From: Duganella qianjiadongensis
Lineage (GTDB): Bacteria > Pseudomonadota > Gammaproteobacteria > Burkholderiales > Burkholderiaceae_D
Reading direction: 5' to 3'
NCBI RefSeq assembly: GCF_009857915.1
Contig: NZ_WWCM01000022.1
Coordinates: forward strand, 1-63,196
Length of the DNA stretch: 63,196 nt
The notes under the pieces are model-generated. The model saw nothing but the letters and a program-made list of their open reading frames with translations, did no database searches and was not told the origin of the DNA. The number at the start of each line of letters is the position of its first letter. Position 1 is the first letter of the stretch. The position numbers and the translations under genes are program-made. Below are positions 7,221 to 17,200 of this stretch, piece by piece.

Positions 7221-8840
7221 ATGCAAGAGTTGAATCAGACACAGATTGCCCAGCGCCTGGAACAGCTGATAGAGCTCAGCGTCGAACTGGGCAAGCGCCA
7301 TGACACCCATGCCTTGCTGGAGCGTATCTTGCTGGTGGCGCGCGGCATGAGCAATGCCGATGGCGGTACGCTGTACCGCCCCAGCGAAGATGGCCGTACG
7401 CTGGAATTTGCCATTCTCTACAACAAGACGCTGAACATCCATCAGGGCGGCGTGGGCGGGATGCCGGTGACGGCGCCCGGCGTGCCGCTGTACGACGCCA
7501 ACGGAGAAAAGAATCTGGCGGCGGTGGCCGCGTATGCGGCCCATTTCGGCCTGTCGGTCAACATCGAGGATGTCTACAAGGCCGATGTGTTCAACTTCTC
7601 CGGCATGGTCAAGTTCGACCAGATGAATGGCTACCATTCGCAGTCCTTCCTGACGGTGCCGATGAGCGACCATGAAGGCGAACTGGTCGGCGTGCTCCAG
7701 CTGATCAATTCCATCGATAGCGAAACGGGGCAGATCCGCGCCTTCACCGAAACCGATCAGCGTTTCATCGAAGCGCTGGCGGCCCAGGCGGCCGTGGCCC
7801 TGACCAACCAGCGCCTGATCGCCCAGCTGGAAAATCTGCTGGAAGCGCTGGTCAATCTGATCAATATCGGCATCGACGATAAGTCGCCCTACACGGGGCG
7901 GCATTGCCAGTTCGTGCCGGAACTGACCATGATGCTGGCCGAGGCCGTGCACAACACGGCCAGCGGGCCGATGGCCGAGTTCCGCATGAGCGACGCCGAC
8001 CGCAAGGAGCTCTGGCTGGCCGGTCTGCTGCACGATTGCGGCAAGATCACCACGCCCGTGCACGTGGTGGACAAGGCCAGCAAGCTGGAAACCATCTACG
8101 ACCGGATTGCCACCGTCGATACCCGCTTCGAAGTGCTGCTGCGCGACGCCGAGATCGCGGCGCTGAAACGCAAGCTGGCCGGCGACGGCGATGCTGCCGC
8201 CATCGATGCCGAACTGGCGGCGCAGCAGGCGGCGCTGCGCGCCGAGCGCGATTTCATCCGCTTTGCCAACGTGGGCGGCGAAGCCATGGCCACGGCCGAT
8301 CAGGAACGGGTGCGCAGCATCGCCCAGCGGCGCTGGACGGGCCCGGACGGACAGGCGCAGAACTTCCTCAGCGAGAACGAGGTGCAGAACCTGACCATCA
8401 AGTACGGCACCCTGACCGAAGACGAGCGCAAGCAGATCAACAATCACATCTCGATGACCATCAAGATGCTGGAAGCGCTGCCCTGGCCCAAGCATCTGAA
8501 GAACGTGCCTGAATATGCAGGCGGCCACCACGAACGCATGGACGGCAAAGGCTATCCGCGCGGCCTGACGCGCGAGCAGATGTCGGTGCAGGCGCGGCTG
8601 ATGGCGATCGCCGATATCTTCGAAGCGCTGACGGCAGCCGACCGCCCCTACAAGAAGGGCAAGATGCTGTCGGAAGCGCTGCACATCCTCGGCAACTTCT
8701 CGCTCAATGGCCATATCGATCCCGACCTGTTCGATATCTTCATCCGCAGCAAAATCTATCTGCAGTTTGCCCACAAAAATATGGATCAACGGCAGATCGA
8801 CAGCATCGATGAAAGCCGTATTCCCGGCTACACCCCCTGA
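7221..8840 (+). CDS. GAF domain / HD-GYP phosphodiesterase with a long insert
   Basis: A 539-residue cytoplasmic protein. An N-terminal GAF domain (about residues 20-190) contains FDQMNGYHSQSFLTVPM. The HD-GYP domain has LLHDCGKITTP (near 269) and HHERMDGKGYPRGL (near 435), so it is predicted to hydrolyse cyclic di-GMP. The HD and GYP motifs are about 165 residues apart, roughly 100 more than in typical HD-GYP domains; the extra segment (about 285-385) is Ala/Glu/Arg-rich and helical. Start 7221 (MQELNQTQIAQRL) is chosen by domain position; an in-frame ATG at 7164 is the alternative. The CHASE2 cyclase gene follows after 14 bases. Confidence 0.87.
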   Translation: MQELNQTQIAQRLEQLIELSVELGKRHDTHALLERILLVARGMSNADGGTLYRPSEDGRTLEFAILYNKTLNIHQGGVGGMPVTAPGVPLYDANGEKNLAAVAAYAAHFGLSVNIEDVYKADVFNFSGMVKFDQMNGYHSQSFLTVPMSDHEGELVGVLQLINSIDSETGQIRAFTETDQRFIEALAAQAAVALTNQRLIAQLENLLEALVNLINIGIDDKSPYTGRHCQFVPELTMMLAEAVHNTASGPMAEFRMSDADRKELWLAGLLHDCGKITTPVHVVDKASKLETIYDRIATVDTRFEVLLRDAEIAALKRKLAGDGDAAAIDAELAAQQAALRAERDFIRFANVGGEAMATADQERVRSIAQRRWTGPDGQAQNFLSENEVQNLTIKYGTLTEDERKQINNHISMTIKMLEALPWPKHLKNVPEYAGGHHERMDGKGYPRGLTREQMSVQARLMAIADIFEALTAADRPYKKGKMLSEALHILGNFSLNGHIDPDLFDIFIRSKIYLQFAHKNMDQRQIDSIDESRIPGYTP

Positions 8841-8854
8841 GTCCGGGCCTGACC

Positions 8855-11131
8855 ATGCGCCTGCCTGATCGCTGGAGTAAGACGCTGTCGAAATACGGCC
8901 TGCGCTGGCTGCTCAGCGCGCTGGTCACGGCCATCGGCGTGGCCTATACGCTCAACTACTGGCAGAGCGACGCCGTGGTGCGGCTCGATAATCTGCTGGC
9001 CGGCGAGCGCATGAAGCTGGAACAGCCGGTGCTCGATCCGCGCATCGTCATCGTCGATATCGATGGCAAGGCGCTGACCGAGTTCGGCCGCTTCCCGTGG
9101 AGCCGCAACGTGCAGGCCCAGCTGATCCGCCAGCTGACCGGCCACTATCAGGTCAAAGCCGTGGGCTACGATATCTCCTTCCCCGAGCCCGACACCAGTT
9201 CCGGCTATGGCGTGCTGGAAAAACTCTCGGCGCGCGAATTGCGCGATGTGCCCCAGCTGAAAGACAAGCTGCAATCGCTCAAGACGGCGCTCGACTACGA
9301 CGGCCTGTTTGCCAGCGCCCTCCGGGGCCAGCCGGTGATCCTCGGCTTTAATCTCTCGCCCGATCAGGTCAAGGGCGCGCTGCCGGCACCCCTGTTCAGC
9401 GAGGCGGACCTGAACGGACGCGAACTGCTGGCCTATAACGCGGCCGGCTACGAAGCCAATGTGCCGGTGCTGCAGCAGGCGGCCGCCGGTGCCGGCAGTT
9501 TTTCCGTGGTCACCGATCTGGATGGCGTGGTGCGCAATGCCTACCTGATCCAGCAGGTGGGCGAGCACTACTATCCTTCGCTGGCGGTGGCCACCAGCAT
9601 GCTGTATCTCGATGCGCTGGCCGTCAAACCGCTGCTGACAGAATCCGTCGACCAGCTATCGCAGAGCCAGCTTGATAGCGGCGGCTACGATGCCCTGACC
9701 ATATTGCTGCCGGGGCGCAAGCAGCGCCTGATCCCCGTGGGCGAGGCGATGAGTACGGTGGTGCAGTTCCGTGGCCGTGGCGGCCCCGCCGGCGGCGCAT
9801 TCCGCTATGTATCGGCGGCCGATGTGCTGACCGGGCGGGCGCCGCAGCAACTGCTGAAAGGGACGCTGGTGCTGATCGGGACCACGGCGCCGGGACTGGT
9901 CGACTTGCGCGCCACGCCCGTCAATCCCGAATATCCGGGGGTGGAAATCCACGCCAACATCATCAAGTCGATACTCGACCAGCGCTTCAAGTCGCGCCAC
10001 TACATGGCGTTCGTGCTGGAGGCCGGCGAAATTCTGCTGCTGGGGCTGGGCCTGGGGCTGGCGCTGGCCACGCTGTCGCCGCTGCGTTCCATCCTGCTGG
10101 GCGTAAGCGTGATGGCTGCCAGCGTGGGCCTGAACCTGTATCTGTACCGCGAGCTGGACCTGATGTTCAATTCGGCCATGCTGATCATCGTGCTGTTGGC
10201 CGTGTTTGTGCTGAATGTGGCGTGGGGCTATTTCTTCGAGGTGCGCAAAGGCCAGGCGCTGGTGTCGCGCTTTGGCGAATACGTGGCGCCCGAGCTGGTG
10301 GCGGAAATGGCGGAAGACCCGGAAAAATACAATATGGACGGCGAAAGCCGCGAGCTGACCGTGATGTTCGTCGACGTGCGCGGCTTCACCACCATTTCCG
10401 AAGGCCTGACGCCCAAGCAGCTGCGCGAATACATCAATCTCTATCTGACGGCGATGTCGGAAGATATCCGCGACAGCCACCGCGGCACGCTGGACAAATA
10501 CATCGGCGACGCGGTGATGGCGTTCTGGGGCGCGCCGGTGGCGTTTGCCGATCACGCCAGCCGCGGCGTGGCCACGGCGCTGCTGATGCAGGCCAGCGCC
10601 AGGCGGCTCAATACCGACTTCCTGGCCCGTGGCTGGCCCGAGCTGAAGATAGGCATAGGCCTCAATTCGGGCCTGATGCACGTGGGCGACATGGGCTCCA
10701 GCATACGCCGCGCCTACACGGTGATGGGCGATGCGGTGAATCTGGCGTCGCGGCTGGAAGGCATTACCAAGGTGTACGGGGTGGGCATCGCAGTAGGGGC
10801 GGCGACCCGCGCTGCTGCGCCCGAGTTTGCCTACCGCGAGCTCGATCTGGTGCGCGTCAAAGGCAAGAACGAGCCGGTGGCGATCTTCGAGCCGCTGGGA
10901 CTGGCCGAGCAGATCAGCCATGCCGAACGGCGCGAACTGCAGGACTGGCAGGCAGCCTTGCAGCTGCTGCGCCAGCAGCAGTGGCCGGCGGCGCAGGCGG
11001 CGATTGCCGCCTTGCAGCAGCTGGCGCCCGAGCGTTATCTGTACCAGCTTTACCAGCAGCGCATCGCCTATTATTGCGAGCATCCGCCCGGCGCCGGCTG
11101 GGATGGCGTGACGACGTTCGACACCAAGTAG
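8855..11131 (+). CDS. CHASE2-domain adenylate cyclase
   Basis: A 758-residue membrane receptor cyclase. After one N-terminal membrane segment (about residues 12-30) comes a periplasmic CHASE2 domain (about 35-380, with IVIVDIDGKALTEFGRFPW), then three closely spaced membrane helices (about 385-465) and a class III cyclase domain (about 490-690). Catalytic blocks are visible: MFVDVRGFTTISEGL with the metal Asp, YIGDAVMAFWGAP, and YTVMGDAVNLASRLE with the transition-state Asn/Arg. It probably makes cAMP. It lies 14 bases after the HD-GYP gene, so both are likely one transcript, and stands before the TPS exoprotein gene. Confidence 0.92.
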   Translation: MRLPDRWSKTLSKYGLRWLLSALVTAIGVAYTLNYWQSDAVVRLDNLLAGERMKLEQPVLDPRIVIVDIDGKALTEFGRFPWSRNVQAQLIRQLTGHYQVKAVGYDISFPEPDTSSGYGVLEKLSARELRDVPQLKDKLQSLKTALDYDGLFASALRGQPVILGFNLSPDQVKGALPAPLFSEADLNGRELLAYNAAGYEANVPVLQQAAAGAGSFSVVTDLDGVVRNAYLIQQVGEHYYPSLAVATSMLYLDALAVKPLLTESVDQLSQSQLDSGGYDALTILLPGRKQRLIPVGEAMSTVVQFRGRGGPAGGAFRYVSAADVLTGRAPQQLLKGTLVLIGTTAPGLVDLRATPVNPEYPGVEIHANIIKSILDQRFKSRHYMAFVLEAGEILLLGLGLGLALATLSPLRSILLGVSVMAASVGLNLYLYRELDLMFNSAMLIIVLLAVFVLNVAWGYFFEVRKGQALVSRFGEYVAPELVAEMAEDPEKYNMDGESRELTVMFVDVRGFTTISEGLTPKQLREYINLYLTAMSEDIRDSHRGTLDKYIGDAVMAFWGAPVAFADHASRGVATALLMQASARRLNTDFLARGWPELKIGIGLNSGLMHVGDMGSSIRRAYTVMGDAVNLASRLEGITKVYGVGIAVGAATRAAAPEFAYRELDLVRVKGKNEPVAIFEPLGLAEQISHAERRELQDWQAALQLLRQQQWPAAQAAIAALQQLAPERYLYQLYQQRIAYYCEHPPGAGWDGVTTFDTK

Positions 11132-11214
11132 GCATTCGTGCGGAATAGCTGCATTTACTGTCATTTGGGAAACTAAATTGGCAAATTTCTATTCGAAGCG
11201 CTGACACTCTGACA

Positions 11215-11257
11215 TATAATTTGTTTCCAGTGGAATAATGCTTTTTGGCATATATTC
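11215..11257 (+). promoter_or_regulatory. Promoter region of the TPS operon, with an imperfect dyad
   Basis: An AT-rich stretch holds TATAAT at 11215-11220 (weak -35 TTCGAA at 11192). Just downstream (11233-11257) GAATAATGC and GCATATATTC form an imperfect inverted repeat with a one-step bulge, which could be an operator or an RNA hairpin in the leader. The tpsA start follows at 11291 with AAGGAAG as ribosome site. Confidence 0.5.
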
Positions 11258-11290
11258 GCTGGAACAGTTCACTGCGCTAAGGAAGTTGCC

Positions 11291-14200
11291 ATGAAATCTA
11301 CCCACCGTCGTCCGTCTGCCGGACGGGCGCCCGCGCCATTGCGCCGCAAAGTCCTGGCCGTACTGGTAGCTGCCTGCTATTCCACGGCGCAGGCCGGACC
11401 GCTGGCGCCTAACGTGGTAGCAGGGCAGGCCAGCTTCAGCCAGCAGGGCAAGACCTACACCATTACTAACCTCCCCAATACCATCATCAACTGGCAGGGC
11501 TTTTCGCTGGCCACCGACGAAATTGCCAAATTTGTCCAGCAGAGCGCCGATAGCCGCGTGCTCAACCGTATTACCGGACAGGACCCCAGCGTCATCCTCG
11601 GCGCTATCCAGTCCAATGGCAAGGTGTTCCTGATTAATCCCAACGGCGTGCTGTTCGGCGCCGGCGCGCAGGTGGATGTGAACGGGCTGGTGGCTTCCAG
11701 TCTGGCTTTATCGAATAGCGATTTCCTCGCCGGTAAGAACAACTTCAGCGGCAGTCCTGACGCGGGCAAGGTCAGCAATGCGGGCACTATCCGCACGCCG
11801 GCCGGCGGGCAGGTCTTCCTGATTGCGCCATCAGTAGAAAACCGCGGCATCATTTCGACGGAAAATGGCGAGGTGGTGCTGGCAGCGGGCCATAGTGTGC
11901 AGCTGTTCGAAGCGGCCGATCCGAATCTGCAGGTGGTGGTGTCGGCCGCCAGCGATCAGGCGCTGAACCTGGGCCAGATCGTGGCGCAGGGCGGGCGTAT
12001 CGGCGTGTATGGCGCACTGGTCAACCAGCGTGGCCGCATCAGCGCCGATAGTGCCGTGCGCGGCGCCAATGGCAAGATCATGCTCAAGTCCAGCGGCACC
12101 ACCTTGCTCGAAGCGGGCAGCAGCACCAGTGCCACCGGCAGCAATCTGAATATAGGCGGCGACATCATGCTGCTGGGGCCGCAGGTGGGGCTGACCGGCG
12201 ATGCCGTGGTCGATGCCAGCGGCGCTGCCGGCGGCGGTACGGTGCTGCTGGGCGGCGACTATCAGGGCCGTAATCCGGCTATTGCCAATGCCAAACAAAG
12301 CTATGTAGGCAAGGATAGCGTGATCCGTGCCGATGCGATCAGCGCCGGCGATGGCGGCAAGGTGATCGTGTGGGGCGATGACGCTACCCGTATGTATGGC
12401 AGTATTTCGGCGCGCGGCGGCGCGCGCAGCGGCAATGGCGGGCTGATCGAAACTTCCGGCCATGTGCTCGATATGCGCGGCCAGGCCGATACCCGTGCGG
12501 CGCAGGGCAAGACCGGCACGCTGCTGCTAGACCCGGCCAATATCTATATCGCCGACGAACTGGCTACGGCCATCAATCTGGGCGGCATGTCGGAGGATCC
12601 GGCCAACTACAGCATCCTGAGCGGTGACACGCCGTTCTCGGCCACCGGGCCGAAAGGGGCTTCGCTGCTGACGACCGGCACGCTGGCCGCGGCGCTGCAA
12701 GGCAGCAATGTCAGCATCGTCAGCGTCGCCAGCAACGACACCATGGCGCCTGGCGCTGGCAACATCAAACTACTCAGTTCGCTGAGCTGGGATAGTAACA
12801 AGACCCTGCGGCTTGATGCGACCGGTAATATCGAACTGCGGGCCGCCGTCAGTGCCAGTCAGGGCGGACTGGATCTGCATGCTGGCGGCGCCATCAGCCA
12901 GTCCACCAGTCCGATCGATGCGCTGCAGCTGAAAAACCTGTCGGCCATTGCGGCGGACTCGCTGAATCTGATCAATGAATACAATCAGGTGACCAATGCG
13001 GTCAGCCTGCAGTCGACCAGCAGCGCGGTCAGCCTGTCCGGCCACAATCTGCTGCTGGGCACGGTGAGCGCGCAGGACACGCTGACAGTGGCGGGCAGCG
13101 GCACGCTGACGGTGAATAACGGCGCCACGCTGACCTCGGGCGCCAGCATGACCCTGTCGTCTCTGGCGTCTGATGGCAATCTGGTGATCGGCTCGAGCAG
13201 CCATCTCAATGCCGGCAGCGCCATTACGCTCAGCGTGCCGGACACGGGCAACCACCGGATTACCAATAATGGCAGCGTGCATGCCAGCGGCAGCCTGCTG
13301 GTGAGTGCAGGCAAGATGACGCTGGCCAGCGGCTCGCTCTATGGTTCCGGCGGCACCACGCTCAGCACGGGCAACCCGATCAACCTCGGCGTCAGCGGCA
13401 ACGCAGCCGATACGCTGGAGCTGGTGGATAACGACTTTTACGGCGTGTCGAATACGCGCGTCTATCTGACTAGCACCCAAGCCGCCGCGGCCGATAGCAT
13501 ACTGGTCAGCGGCGCCCTCAGCCTGGGCCGCAGCGTGACCATGACCACCAACGGCAGCATACGCTTCGCTGCGCCGGTCCAGCTGGGCGACTACAGCGGC
13601 CTGACCCTGTATGCCGGCGATGGCCAGACGGTGACGGCCAGTAGCGCGCTCGATATCAGCGGTACTTTCTCGCTCCAGCGCGGCAACTGGAATCAGGTCA
13701 GCGCTACGCTGCCGGCTTTCAGCGCAGGCAATTTCGTCATCGGCGCCAATAGTACTTTCCTGCGCGCCAAGGGCGGCAACGGCAGTTCGGCCACGCCGTA
13801 TCTGATCAGCGATATCTACGGCTTGCAAGGCGCCGCCGGTCTGGCGATGAGCAACTCCTACACGCTGACCAATAACATCGACGCCGCCGGCACGGAAGAC
13901 TGGAACAGCCACGCCGGCTTTGTCCCTATCGGCAGCGAAGGCAATAAGTACACCGGTGTGTTCGATGGCGGCGGCTTTGCCATCAGCGATCTGACCATCC
14001 ATCGTCCGTCGCAGCAGAACGTCGGCCTGTTCGCCTATCTGGGCAATGGCACAGTACGCAATCTGACGCTGGCCAGCGGCGAGGTAAGCGGCGCCGGCGT
14101 GGTGGGCGCGCTGGCCGCTGCCACCGATAGCAGCAGCCAGATCAGCAATGTCAGCAGCGCCATCGATGTGGCCGGCGACTGGGATACGGGCGGTCTGGTG

Positions 14201-17200
14201 GGCCAGAATCGCGGCAGCATCAGTCACGCCGGTTTCAGCGGCACGGTGACTGCGGGCGACGCCGGACAGCAATCGAATATTGGCGGCCTGGTCGGTTATA
14301 ACGGGGGCAGTATCAGCTACTCGCAGTCCAGTGGCAGCGTGCATAGCACCTCCGTGACGGGCAATGTTGGCGGGCTGGTAGGCAGCAATCATGGCCAGGG
14401 CAGCACCTCGGCAGAGATCAGCAATTCCTATGCGACCGGCGAGGTGTATGGCGCCGGCCAGAATGTCGGCGGACTGGTGGGCGATAATCTGGGGGGGATC
14501 ATCCGTACCTCCTATGCCAGCGGCAGCGTCAGTGGCGGGCGCAATATCGGCGCGCTGGCCGGGCACATGGACGCTGATGGCAGCCTGTATCCGCTGATCG
14601 AAAATTCCTATGCCACGGGCAATCTGAGTTCGAATGACGCCAGTGCCATCGAGCATGAGAATATGGGCGGCGCCGTGGGACTGATGGCGGCCGGCACCTT
14701 GCAGCAAGTATTTTATAGCGGCAGCTTGGATGGCTCGGCTATGCAAGGCAATGTGCACCCGCTGGTAGGCAGCGCCGCTGGCGGCAGCAGCGCGCATCTG
14801 TATTACAACAGCGAAACGGTGAACGCCAGCGGCGGCCCCGGCACGGGTCTGACGGCGGCGCAGATGATGCACGCAGAGAATTTCAGCGGTTTCGATTTTG
14901 CCAGCACGCCGGTCTGGCGTATCTACGAGGGCTACACCCAGCCGCTGATCAAGAGTCTGCTGACACCGTTGACCGTCACACTGAGCGGCGGCAGCAACGT
15001 CAGCAAGACCTTTGATGGCCAGAGCTCGGTGCTGAGCGGCGTCACCACCAGTGCCATACCGAATGGCGTGAGCGGTACGCTGGGCTGGGCTGGCGCACGC
15101 AATGTCGGCACCTACAATGTGGGCGGACTGTATTCGACCCGGTATGACATCAGCTACGCCGGCAGCAGCCCGCAGCTGGTGATCACGCCGCGCCAGATCA
15201 CCGCCACTGCCACGGCAAACAAGGTGTATGACGGTCTGGCCACGCTCTCGCGCGCGCAGTACGGCTTCACCATCCACGGCGCGATCAGCAACTACGGCGA
15301 TCTGGAGGTGGAAGCCGACGCCACGTTCGCCAACAAGAATGTCGGCGCGGGCAAGGCGCTGACAATTTCCAGCGCCACGCTGTCCGGCAGCGAGGCCGGC
15401 AACTACACGCTGGTGGGCAGCGTAACTGGTACGGGCACGATCACGGCGCGGCCTATCTACCTGAATAACCTGTCGCTGCAATCGACGCGCCCATACAACG
15501 GCAGCGATATTGCGCAAATCACGGGCGGCACCAGCATAGGCTCCGCGCTCAATGGCGACGACGTCCACCTCGCCACGGTGGGCACGGCCAGTGCCTATTT
15601 CAGTAACAAGAACGTGGGCAACAATAAGCCGGTGACGGTGATCCTGAGCGGCTACCAGCTGGGCGGTAACGACGCCGGCAACTACATGGTCAGCGTGGCC
15701 AACGAACTGACGGCCAGCATTACGCCGGCAGCGCTGACGCTCAGTGGCGTGACGGCGCTAGACCGCGTGTATAACCGCAACCTCGATCCGGGCAACGGCT
15801 ACGCCACCGGCACGCTGGCCACGCTCAATACCAGCCAGAGCGTGCTGACCGGTATCTACGGCAGCGATCAGGTTTCGCTGGCCGGCGCGACGGCATCGTT
15901 CAGCGACCGTAACGTCGGCACGAACAAGAGCGTGACCGTGCATGGCGCCACGCTGAGCGGCGCCGATAGCGGCAACTATATGGTGAGCACCCTGCCGACC
16001 GGCCTGACGGCCTCGATCACGCCCGTCAGCCTGAACCTGACGCTGGCCAGCCGCCAGTACAACAATAGCACGCTGGCTAATCTCGAAGGTGCCGCACTGA
16101 GCGGCGTGCTGACCTGGGGCGAGGGCGGTTCCGATAACGTGACGCTAGTGCCCGGTTCGGCCGTCGCCACCTATGCCGACAAGAATGTGGGCGTCGCCAA
16201 GGCCGTTACGATCAGCGGCGGCGCGCTGACACTGGGCGGCAGCGATGGCGGCAACTACGTGCTCAACCCGGCTATCGTCGGCACCATCACGGCCCGTCCC
16301 GCCTCGACCTGGATAGGCAGCGGCGGCGGCTTGTGGAGCAGCGCTGCCAACTGGCAGGATGGGATTGCCCCCGATGGCAGCAATGTGCTGGCCGCCGTGC
16401 TGGGCAGCGGCGCCGGTACGGTGACCTATGACGCCAGCGCTGGCAATACCAGCGTCAACACCCTCAGTGGCGGCAGTGGCACCTCGCTGACCTTGACGGG
16501 CGGCAACCTGACGCTGGCCAGCGGCAGTTCCAGCCTGTCTGGCGGTGCGCTGACGCTGAACGGCGGCAATCTGGCGGCGAACGGCAATCTCAGTGTGGGC
16601 GTGCTCAATCTCAGCAGCGGCGTGCTGAGCGGAACTAATAGCGGCGCGGTGCTGACGCTGGGCCAGATCAATCACACGGGCGGCAGCATCAATACCAGCG
16701 GCATGCTGACGCTGGAAGGCAGCGGTAATATCGCCATGGGCACGGTGCGAGCCCAGCACGGCATCGTGCTGGCGACCAGCGGCGGCGCCGTCAGCCAGAC
16801 GGGGCCGTGGACTAGCGACAGCCTGACGGTCTCGGCCCATAGCGGCGTGGTGCTGAGTAATCCGGACAATCATGTGAACGCTTTCAGCGCCACCAGCGGC
16901 AGCGGCGATATTACCCTGTATAACAACGTCAGCAGCGGCGCGCTGATGCTGGGCACGCTGTCCACGGAAGGCAATATCCTGATCGATAACCACGGCGGCA
17001 TCGTGCTCAATGGCCCCGTCCATGCCCTGCACGCGCAGGCCAGTCACGGCCACGTATCGATCACGGCGCACAGTCCCGTCACCGTCAACGATGTGGTGGA
17101 GGGAACGGAGCTGGCGTTCTCGGCCAGCACCTCGATCAACTTGGGTTCGGCGGCGGCCCTGAATGCCGTCAACCAGATCCAGCTCACGGCCGGTACCGAC

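Noticed and set aside
8855..8900. Fusion of HD-GYP and CHASE2 cyclase
   Set aside because: A TGA at 8838-8840 and a new ATG at 8855 in another frame separate two complete proteins.
12770..15568. A 932-codon open frame on the minus strand inside the exoprotein gene
   Set aside because: It is the antisense shadow of the repetitive high-GC tpsA gene; no domain, ribosome site or promoter supports it.
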